Source: CAZUVM01 sp964623885 (GTDB lineage Bacteria; Verrucomicrobiota; Verrucomicrobiia; Limisphaerales; UBA8199). From it: 35,591 nt of DNA. The stretch spans positions 1-35,591 of the forward strand of contig CAZUVM010000168.1 in the NCBI GenBank assembly GCA_964623885.1. The letters run 5' to 3'. How positions within the stretch are numbered: the stretch's first letter is position 1; every line of letters begins with the position of its first letter. Position numbers and translations under genes: made by a program. Of this stretch, positions 29,451-35,591 are shown piece after piece. A model generated the notes under the pieces. It saw nothing but the letters and a program-made list of their open reading frames with translations. It ran no database searches and was not told where the DNA came from.

Positions 29451-30839
29451 CTACGGTGGATTAGCGGGCGAGTTGGAGGAGGAGTTTTCGATTTGGGCCT
29501 TTTCCTTAAACAGCACCTGAAACAAAGGGAACCGCCGGACGATGTCATTGTATGAGACGTAGAGCATGAATGAAATAAGGAGCAAGGCGAAAGCGGTCGT
29601 GGCTTGTTCCTGAATGCGGCGGCTCAAAGGCCGGCCGCGGACTTTTTCAAGGAGCGACATGGCAATGTGTCCGCCATCGAGCACCGGCAACGGCAGGAGA
29701 TTGAGGACGGCCAGGCTGATATTAAGCAGGACCATGAATTTGAGGCCAAGGCGGTAATCGACGCGCAATTCATGAGCGAGCATCGCCAGAATGCCCGGCG
29801 GGCCGCTGAGATCTTTGACACCCACTCCCGTTTGTTTGGAGTGGAGCAACGCACCGAGTGTGGCAAAAGTCTGGTGGCAGACGTCGCCGACCAGGATCCA
29901 AGGCGCCGGGCCTGGTTTTTGGACCTGGTAAGTGCTGGTGGTGTCGGAGCCAATCTCGACCCCGAGGCGGCCCATTTTGGTTGTTGGATCCAGAGCCGGA
30001 GTGACCTGCAGGGTGATGCGCTGCTGGCTGCGGCGGACATCGATTGGTGTAGGCTGATTCGGCCGTTTTTGGATGAGATGGACGAGTTGTTCCTGGCCCA
30101 CCACCGGCATGCCCGCGAACGAAAGCACCTGGTCGCCCTCTTTCAACCCAGCTTGTTCGGCGGGGCTGTTTGGTTTAACCAGGCGCACGACAGGGTGTTC
30201 CTGAGGTTCGAGGTCGAGCAGCTTGAGGCCCAACTGTTCATTGACCCTGGCCGTAAGGTAATACGTTTTGCGCACCCCGGCACGTTCGAGCGTCACAGGC
30301 AGGACATTGGTGAGTGCCATCGCCACCGTCATTTGAGCGTCTTCCCAGGAGTTCACAGGTTTGCCATTGACGGCGACGATGCGGTCGCCCGGCTGAATTC
30401 CGAACTTCGCCTCGGGCGAGCCCGGCTCGAGAGCCCCGACAATTGCTGGGTTCACCAGCACGGGCAGGCCGACGAAATAAATGACGGTGGCGAGGAAAAA
30501 TGCGAAGACCCCGTTCATCACTGGACCGGCGAGTGCGACCAGGATTTTGGCGCCCGGTGAAACCGGTGGCAGATTGTCCTCGGCTTTGCCCTCGATGGCT
30601 TCCGAGGTGATCATTTGCGGCAGCTTCACGTAGCCGCCGGCGGGAATCCAACGCCAAGCGTATTCGATACCGTTTCGCGTCCAGCCAAAGATTTTTGGAC
30701 CGAACCCGATCGAGAACCCCTCGATTTTAAGGCCGCAAAACCGGGCGACCAGAAAATGACCGAATTCATGCACGAAGACGGCGGCGCCGAACAAAAGCAC
30801 TACGCCAGCGATGACAGCAATCCAAATCAAGCTCTCCAT
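29451..30839 (-). CDS. rseP: Site-2 membrane zinc metalloprotease RseP
   Basis: This gene encodes a 462-residue intramembrane protease. The zinc site HEFGH is at residues 24-28 in the first membrane helix, and the second metal motif LLPLPVLDGGH lies near the C-terminal helices. Between them are two PDZ domains (around PGDRIVAVNGKPVNSW and EGDQVLSFAGMPVVG), the usual RseP build. It cuts anti-sigma factors or remnant signal peptides within the inner membrane. The start at 30839 is supported by GGAG 7-10 bases upstream. The 49-codon longer frame overlaps the upstream gene and has no family features. It is 11 bp from the small membrane-protein gene upstream, so the two are an operon. Confidence 0.95.
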   Translation of the reverse strand: MESLIWIAVIAGVVLLFGAAVFVHEFGHFLVARFCGLKIEGFSIGFGPKIFGWTRNGIEYAWRWIPAGGYVKLPQMITSEAIEGKAEDNLPPVSPGAKILVALAGPVMNGVFAFFLATVIYFVGLPVLVNPAIVGALEPGSPEAKFGIQPGDRIVAVNGKPVNSWEDAQMTVAMALTNVLPVTLERAGVRKTYYLTARVNEQLGLKLLDLEPQEHPVVRLVKPNSPAEQAGLKEGDQVLSFAGMPVVGQEQLVHLIQKRPNQPTPIDVRRSQQRITLQVTPALDPTTKMGRLGVEIGSDTTSTYQVQKPGPAPWILVGDVCHQTFATLGALLHSKQTGVGVKDLSGPPGILAMLAHELRVDYRLGLKFMVLLNISLAVLNLLPLPVLDGGHIAMSLLEKVRGRPLSRRIQEQATTAFALLLISFMLYVSYNDIVRRFPLFQVLFKEKAQIENSSSNSPANPP

Positions 30840-30850
30840 GCTAGAGGCTC

Positions 30851-31192
30851 CTACCTTGGTGCAGCAGGCTGGATCGAGCCGGAGGGAGCGATCGGGCCGG
30901 CAGTGACAAAAAAGGTCTGGCGCAGAAGACCGAGCGTAAAGAGCGCGCCGAGCACAGCAACGACCAGGATTACTGCGATCGTCCACTTAGTCTGGGCGAC
31001 CGCGCGGTCATGGTCCGAAAACGGGATGGTCATCGCGTGGCCGAGGCCCAGAATCAGGGTAGCGGTCACGAGCGCAAACAGGGCACCCGAGAAAGCCCAA
31101 AGAACCCAACTCCGCCCGGCGCGTCGCGCCATGAGTGCGAACCAAATTGCGGTTACCAATGCCAACCACCACGGTGTGCTGCCGATTTCCAT
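30851..31192 (-). CDS. Small membrane protein upstream of rseP
   Basis: This gene encodes a 113-residue protein with about three membrane segments: WLALVTAIWFALMA, LWAFSGALFALVTATLILGLG and WTIAVILVVAVLGALFTLGLL. A charged loop in the middle (SDHDRAVAQTK) lies between the second and third. The C-terminal tail is Pro/Ala-rich. It ends 11 bp before rseP and is likely co-transcribed. The family is unknown. Confidence 0.65.
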   Translation of the reverse strand: MEIGSTPWWLALVTAIWFALMARRAGRSWVLWAFSGALFALVTATLILGLGHAMTIPFSDHDRAVAQTKWTIAVILVVAVLGALFTLGLLRQTFFVTAGPIAPSGSIQPAAPR

Positions 31193-31242
31193 GGTGTAAG
31201 CATAAACCAGATGCGCGGGAGCAACAAATGCAAAGGTAGTTC

Positions 31243-31377
31243 TCGGTCGTAGTCGTAATCGTAATCTTAATCGTTTCTCTTAGTCCTGTATTCGGCTGAG
31301 GCGACCAAAGGGAATAAAAGGAGGAGAATATTAGGATTGAGATTACGATTACGATGACGATTATGATTACGATTAAG
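31243..31377. repeat. Inverted repeat of GTAATC / GATTAC units
   Basis: The left arm has TCGTAGTCGTAATCGTAATC (31246-31265) and a following TTAATCG. The right arm has GATTACGATTACGATGACG plus ATTATGATTACGATTAAG (about 31340-31377). The reverse complement of the right arm matches the left, so the whole can fold into a long stem. It lies in the 219-bp divergent gap between the rseP operon and lgt and could affect both promoters. Confidence 0.75.
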
Positions 31378-31411
31378 CAAGGAAAAGGGATTAAAGGTTA
31401 GGATTTAATAC

Positions 31412-32203
31412 ATGGCTTACATTTACTGGAACGTGCGGCCGGAGATTGTGCAGTTGGGACCGCTGGTGGTGCGCTGGTACGGGTTGTTCTTCGCGCTCCT
31501 GTTCGCCATAGGTTACGCCATCGCTCGATGGCAGTTTCGAGCGGAACACAAAGACGAAAAGCAACTCGACACGTTGCTGGTTTACGTCGTGATTGGGACC
31601 ATTGTCGGGGCCCGGTTAGGGCATTGTTTGTTGTATGAGCCCGATTATTACCTGCGGCATCCGGTAGAGATCCTGAAAGTTTGGGAAGGGGGGCTGGCAA
31701 GCCACGGCGGGGCGGTGGGTGTGTTATTGGCTGTTTGGTTGTTCAGCCGGCGTCGGCCTGAATTTCCGTTTTTGTGGCTGATGGATCGGATTATCGTGCC
31801 GACCGCGCTAGGCGCGTGCCTAATCCGCCTGGGGAATTTGTTTAATTCGGAGATCTTGGGCGACGCGACAAGCGTGCCTTGGGCTTTCGTGTTCCTGCGT
31901 GTGGACAATGTGCCGCGTCATCCGGCGCAGTTGTATGAGTCGATTAGCTACTTGCTCGTTTTCATAGCGCTGCTGTTGATATACCGGCGACTGAAATCGC
32001 GAACGCCGCGGGGCCTGCTGCTGGGTTTGTTTTTGATTAGCGTGTTCACAATTCGGTTCTTCATCGAGTTCGTGAAGCAGCGACAAGCGGACTACGAGGC
32101 GAACCTGCCGTTAAGCGTCGGCCAGATGCTTAGCGTTCCGTTTATTGCGGCGGGGGTGGTGCTGGTTTGGCGGGCGTTGCGGGCCACCAGGCGTCCCGGA
32201 TAA
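31412..32203 (+). CDS. lgt: Prolipoprotein diacylglyceryl transferase
   Basis: Lgt attaches diacylglycerol from phosphatidylglycerol to the lipobox Cys of prolipoproteins in the inner membrane. The protein has 263 residues with about seven membrane segments. Family motifs are present: RWYGLFFALLFAIGY (about 22-36), GARLGHCLLYEPDYY, the catalytic-region SHGG, RLGNLFNSEILG (the Lgt signature R-x-G-N-x-x-N-x-E), RHPAQLYES and IRFFIEFVKQ. The start follows GGTTAGGA. The last 62 bp overlap the convergent permease gene, so the two 3' ends share sequence. Confidence 0.96.
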   Translation: MAYIYWNVRPEIVQLGPLVVRWYGLFFALLFAIGYAIARWQFRAEHKDEKQLDTLLVYVVIGTIVGARLGHCLLYEPDYYLRHPVEILKVWEGGLASHGGAVGVLLAVWLFSRRRPEFPFLWLMDRIIVPTALGACLIRLGNLFNSEILGDATSVPWAFVFLRVDNVPRHPAQLYESISYLLVFIALLLIYRRLKSRTPRGLLLGLFLISVFTIRFFIEFVKQRQADYEANLPLSVGQMLSVPFIAAGVVLVWRALRATRRPG

Positions 32204-33548
32204 AGAACAAAATGATGCCGGCCAAAAGAGCGCCCAGCCCGAAAAGCAACGTGGTTTTTTGAGTCGTGGCGAACAGAAACAGCCAGCCAGCGAGCGCAAT
32301 GAACGCGGGCAGCGGGTAGAGCCACATTCGAAACGGTCGGCGGAGTTTGGGTTCATTCCGGCGCAACCAAAACAAGGCGCCGATTTGGCCGATGAATTGC
32401 ACCAGGATGCGCATGGCGAGCAGCGCATCGATCACGGTCATGAGTGGCAGAAAACTGCAAAGGATCGACAATCCGCCCACAAACAGCAGCGACACGTGAG
32501 GGAAGTTTTTCTTTGAATGAATTCTACCAAAGAGACTGAAGAAATTGCCGTCCCGCGCGGCGGCATACGGGATCCGTGAGTAACCCAGCACGAGGCTGAA
32601 GCAACTGGCGAAAGCGGTCCACAGGACCAGCACGGTAAAGACTTTGGCGACCCGCGAACCATAGATAGTTTCCATGAACCAGGCGACGACTGGCGGCGGC
32701 GGGTCAGGTAGAGGCGATCCGGACGCGGGAACGAATTTGCGCCACGGCACCACACCAATTATCGCGAGATTCATGCTCAAATAGATTACGGCGACCACGA
32801 ACAAGCTGATGAGAATGGAACGCGGGATCGCCCTGCCCGGGTCTTTGACTTCGTCGCCGATGTAACAAACGTCGTAATAGCCGAGGTAATCGTAGATGCC
32901 GACGCGCGCGGCGGCGCCAAGCCCCAGAAAGAAGCCGAGCGAGAAATGGAAGGCTCCTGGAGGAAAATCGAATGCGAGCCGGGCTTGGAAATGGAAAGGA
33001 CCGCTCAGCACGACCAGGCCGACAGTGAGGAGTGTTCCGATCCAAAGAGCGATTGTGATTTTGCCGATCGTATCGATCCGGCGATAGAGCAGCGCGATCA
33101 CGAGCACTCCAACACCTGCCATCACCCACTGCGACTGGTGATTAGTCATGGCGGGCCAAAGATAACGAGCGTATTGGGCAAAGCCGATGTAGCCGGAAGC
33201 GATTTCGAGCGGACCGCTCAGGAGGAACTGCCAAATGAAAAGAAACGCCATGGCACGTCCGAGGCTTTGCTGGCCGAAGCCCTGGCGCAGATACAGGTAG
33301 CTGCCGCCGGAACCGGGCATTGCCGCGCCCAACTCGCTCCAGACCAGGCCGTCGGCGCAAGCGATAACCAGACCCACGACCCAACCCAGCATGGCCTGCG
33401 GTCCGCCCATAGCTGCCATCAGCGCAGGAATGGTGATGAACGGCCCGATGCCGATCATCGTGGACATGTTTAAGGCGGTAGCCTGAAGCAAGCCGAACCG
33501 GCGGGGGAGAGACACCGCGGTGCGGGGGGGTGCGGCTTCGGGCTTCAC
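32142..33548 (-). CDS. APC-family amino acid permease
   Basis: This gene encodes a 468-residue transporter of about 12 membrane helices. It begins FGLLQATALNMSTMIGIGPFITIP (about 18-41), with the broken first helix (GIGPF) typical of the APC amino acid/polyamine superfamily. It continues WSELGAAMPGSGGSYLYLRQ and later a SRIPYAAARDGNFF loop, both family hallmarks. It carries amino acids or polyamines with protons or by exchange; the substrate is unknown. The C-terminus is Pro/Ala-rich and is encoded within the overlap with lgt. No coupled neighbour is seen. Confidence 0.93.
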   Translation of the reverse strand: MKPEAAPPRTAVSLPRRFGLLQATALNMSTMIGIGPFITIPALMAAMGGPQAMLGWVVGLVIACADGLVWSELGAAMPGSGGSYLYLRQGFGQQSLGRAMAFLFIWQFLLSGPLEIASGYIGFAQYARYLWPAMTNHQSQWVMAGVGVLVIALLYRRIDTIGKITIALWIGTLLTVGLVVLSGPFHFQARLAFDFPPGAFHFSLGFFLGLGAAARVGIYDYLGYYDVCYIGDEVKDPGRAIPRSILISLFVVAVIYLSMNLAIIGVVPWRKFVPASGSPLPDPPPPVVAWFMETIYGSRVAKVFTVLVLWTAFASCFSLVLGYSRIPYAAARDGNFFSLFGRIHSKKNFPHVSLLFVGGLSILCSFLPLMTVIDALLAMRILVQFIGQIGALFWLRRNEPKLRRPFRMWLYPLPAFIALAGWLFLFATTQKTTLLFGLGALLAGIILFFIRDAWWPATPAKPAPPPPQ

Positions 33549-33623
33549 ACCACGAATGTGGCAGAAACCGAAAACGCGTTAAACACTGGAATTACGCGGG
33601 GAGTGAGGCACGTGCAACACCGA

Positions 33624-33655
33624 TTAACCACGAAATACACCAAATACACTAAAGG
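33624..33655. repeat. TTAACCACGAAATACACCAAATACAC-type repeat
   Basis: Three imperfect (C)GAAATACAC/CAAATACAC units lie in tandem in the 156-bp gap between the permease and the cytochrome operon. Nothing else is recognisable in that gap. Confidence 0.5.
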
Positions 33656-33704
33656 AGTCTGTCTTCATGAGTGTTTCGCGGTAAACTCCGGAAGCTGCCA
33701 AAGC

Positions 33705-34319
33705 TCACTGCACCGCGTTGAGCTCCTCCTCAGTCCACTGTTGGGGATGACCGCTGACTGCAGGGTCCGCGCGTACAGCATGCACCTGCTCCGGCGTCAC
33801 CTCCGGGGCCTTGTTACCCCAACTGTTGCGAATATAAGTGAGTACAGCCGCCAATTCATCGTCCTTGAAGTTTGCTCCCATAGCCGGCATTTGGCCTGGA
33901 GGCTGATTGTATAATTCGCCCTTCAGACGAAACGGACCTGTAAAGCCGCTCTGCGGAATCCGGATTAAACGGTTTGTAGAACCGAGCACCCATTCGGATC
34001 CAACCATCGGTGGAGCAATGCCTGGCTTGCCCATGCCATCGTTCTGGTGGCAGGCCCCACAATTCGGCTCGAATAAGGCTTTGCCTCTGAGCATCAGTTC
34101 CTGAAAGGGGTCGCCCTTCGGCTGGTATTTCATCAAATCATCGAAGCTTCGATATGGCGCATAAACCAGCTTATCGGTCCACGCGCTGCGTTGATCAAAG
34201 TACACCATCGCCCAGTAGAGCAAGGCGAAGAGCAAGACAAAGAGCCACACCGGCACCGAGCGTCGCGAAGCGCGCGGCTCAGGTGGCCTCGGGGACATGG
34301 CTTGGGACTCCAGGCTCAT
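33705..34319 (-). CDS. Membrane-anchored monoheme cytochrome c of the cbb3 oxidase operon
   Basis: This gene encodes a 204-residue protein. Residues 1-20 are basic and Pro-rich, and one membrane helix follows (PVWLFVLLFALLYWAMVYF, about 23-41). A periplasmic cytochrome c domain carries one haem site, CGACH (87-91), with a likely Met ligand in MPAMG (about 144-148). It takes the place of CcoP, which normally has two haems; here I find only one CxxCH. It should pass electrons to the oxidase core. The ATG overlaps the ccoO-like stop (ATGA), so translation is coupled. The start at M1 or M8 is possible. Confidence 0.85.
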   Translation of the reverse strand: MSLESQAMSPRPPEPRASRRSVPVWLFVLLFALLYWAMVYFDQRSAWTDKLVYAPYRSFDDLMKYQPKGDPFQELMLRGKALFEPNCGACHQNDGMGKPGIAPPMVGSEWVLGSTNRLIRIPQSGFTGPFRLKGELYNQPPGQMPAMGANFKDDELAAVLTYIRNSWGNKAPEVTPEQVHAVRADPAVSGHPQQWTEEELNAVQ

Positions 34320-35233
34320 TTGTTGGCGGCAGGCGCGTTGGTCCCGACGGTTGAACTGGCGTTCGTTCCGGCGGCGGCATTAGTTTCGGTGCCAGCCGCG
34401 GCAGGTGTGTTTGCGACCGAAAGCGGCGCAACAAACAGCGGCGAATCGGCCTGCAAGCTCAGCAGATAAGCCACGAGCGCCTGGCCTTCCTGCTTCGGCA
34501 CAATTTCGTAATCACCGACCACGCTGATTGCATCCTTTGACGGCGAACCTTTGACCAACCGTTTCTCGAACAGATAGCGGTACGATGGCATCATCGAACC
34601 CTGAACTTCGGTTTGCGGCGAGTACAGGTGCCGGAACTGCCACTTCTCGTCCGGCCAACGGACAGCGACATTAGCCAGGTCAGGTCCGATACGCTGTGAC
34701 CCAGGCATTACCGGGTCATCGAAAAGAAAATCTTCCGCTACGGTGCGGCGCTTGCCCCAGCCACGGGCGATGTCCGGGCCTTCAGGTCGCACCCAAATCT
34801 GCGCTTTTGCACCACCGACGCTGAGTGTTTTCACATCAGCATCTGCCTGCTCAGGGGTTGTGCCGACGACGATTGTAGCCGGGAGCCCAGTCAATGCCTC
34901 TTTTGCATCGGAGTCAGACCAGGATGGCTTGACCTGACGTAATGCATTTAGGAGCAGCGGTTGATTCGTTCCAGATTCCGTAAGGAGGACATCACACACC
35001 GTGCCGGTTTGGCCGACCTGCTGGCTGTGGCAATAGGCGCAGCCGTTGGCGCGATAGACATCGAGGCCCTGGCGAGCCAACCCGGGACGCGCAACGGGGT
35101 AAGCCGCGCCGACAGGGACGGTATTGGTTTGCTGAAGGTGCCCGACCTGCATTTGGGGTGTAAGCACAAATCCGAACCAGGACGTGGCCAACGCGAATAA
35201 AGCGGCGAGGAAAACCAGCGGGCCGTAATTCAT
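34316..35233 (-). CDS. ccoO: cbb3-type cytochrome c oxidase subunit II (CcoO)
   Basis: This gene encodes a 305-residue membrane-anchored monoheme cytochrome c. The N-terminal helix (about 5-24) is followed by the haem motif CAYCH (C65, C68, H69) in the CcoO-type context NGCAYCHSQQVGQ. The later IGPDLANVAVRWPDEKWQFRHL and the Met-ligand segment SMMPSYRYL (Met 214-215) are also CcoO-like. Between them is a longer loop (about 80-175) than in the E. coli-proximate proteobacterial type. The last 35 residues form an Ala/Thr/Asn-rich tail. The start overlaps the ccoN stop as ATGA and the stop overlaps the next cytochrome as ATGA. Confidence 0.9.
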   Translation of the reverse strand: MNYGPLVFLAALFALATSWFGFVLTPQMQVGHLQQTNTVPVGAAYPVARPGLARQGLDVYRANGCAYCHSQQVGQTGTVCDVLLTESGTNQPLLLNALRQVKPSWSDSDAKEALTGLPATIVVGTTPEQADADVKTLSVGGAKAQIWVRPEGPDIARGWGKRRTVAEDFLFDDPVMPGSQRIGPDLANVAVRWPDEKWQFRHLYSPQTEVQGSMMPSYRYLFEKRLVKGSPSKDAISVVGDYEIVPKQEGQALVAYLLSLQADSPLFVAPLSVANTPAAAGTETNAAAGTNASSTVGTNAPAANK

Positions 35234-35591
35234 GGCTTCGCCCCCGCGGTTTTGAACAGGTCGGCCGTGGCAACCGCGTAGACCGCGGCGGCTTTTGCGC
35301 GATAAAACCGGACTACGAGACCGATCAGGTTTGCAGCAAAGAATACGTGGCCGAGTGCCAGGAGTAGGTCGCCCATCGTGCTAACGCGAAGAAATGGCAG
35401 AGTCGAACGGCTGATACTCACGAAGCTGAGTTTTGCATCTGGAAACTGGAGGGTCTCGTTCACACCTGCGATCGCTAATGGAACCACCAGCAGAACGATG
35501 CCGGCCGCCGCCAACCAGAAATGCACGCGGACCAGCTTGGGCCAGGGTAGCTCGGTCGCGGTGAGCTGGGGGAGGATCCGGTAAGCCGCGC
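35230..35591 (-). CDS. ccoN: cbb3-type oxidase subunit I (CcoN), C-terminal part, cut by the window edge
   Basis: Only the last 119 codons are in the window; the frame is open to the edge. The sequence (TELPWPKLVRVHFWLAAAGI, then LLALGHVFFAANLIGLVV) has at least three membrane helices and fits the end of the haem-copper oxidase subunit I of the cbb3 type. The catalytic histidines lie outside the window, so the assignment rests on the fragment plus the following ccoO. A GTG at 35526 is internal, not the start. Confidence 0.8.
   Translation of the reverse strand, partial: AAYRILPQLTATELPWPKLVRVHFWLAAAGIVLLVVPLAIAGVNETLQFPDAKLSFVSISRSTLPFLRVSTMGDLLLALGHVFFAANLIGLVVRFYRAKAAAVYAVATADLFKTAGAKP

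Overview
The window reads as chromosomal DNA of a Verrucomicrobiota bacterium, most like the Limisphaerales/Pedosphaera group. Three things suggest this. The 1846-residue secreted protein ends in a C-terminal module (xYxVQTSTDLxxW ... RFYRL) typical of that phylum. The polysaccharide genes (formylglycine sulfatase, DUF1080, GH29, pectinesterase with autotransporter-type strand repeats) are its usual mix. The gaps between genes are full of degenerate hairpin repeats. The phylum call is an inference from style, since there is no rRNA or tRNA marker here. I see no CRISPR array, insertion sequence or prophage.

Layout. 1-3.5 kb, minus strand: secreted sulfatase, lysA and a small unknown protein. 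3.8-9.2 kb, minus strand: a hydrogenase-maturation operon in the order small beta-barrel protein, hypF, hypC, hypD, hypE. It encodes the Fe(CN)2CO cofactor branch only; hypA, hypB and the hydrogenase subunits are not in the window. 9.3-12.5 kb, minus strand: the helicase HrpB behind a toxin-antitoxin pair whose ParE-type toxin is frameshifted at a six-G run. 12.6-15.4 kb, plus strand: a sugar 3-epimerase, a DUF1080 glycoside-acting protein and a DUF218 membrane protein. 15.4-16.9 kb, minus strand: a LOG-family protein and a host-attachment-family protein. 17.1-24.8 kb, minus strand: a giant secreted pectinesterase and a GH29 alpha-L-fucosidase.

25.0-29.0 kb, plus strand: a membrane protein translationally coupled to a winged-helix regulator, then ispH, then three membrane proteins. 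Matching 17-bp palindromes of the form ACTTTG-N5-CAAAGT sit 7 and 5 bp before the start codons of the first gene and of ispH. This looks like a small autoregulated regulon and is the most interesting candidate system in the window. 29.0-31.2 kb, minus strand: a small unknown protein, the site-2 protease RseP and a small membrane protein. 31.4-33.5 kb: lgt (plus) converging with an APC-family permease (minus). 33.7 kb to the end, minus strand: a cbb3-type cytochrome oxidase operon (ccoN, running off the edge, then ccoO, then a monoheme cytochrome c), with ATGA overlaps throughout.

At least four kinds of short repeat occur between genes. Two have been taken into coding sequence in frame, one at a linker in hypF and one in hrpB. 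Start codons were moved inward from the longest open frame where the family's usual N-terminus or a repeat showed that the extension is not coding.
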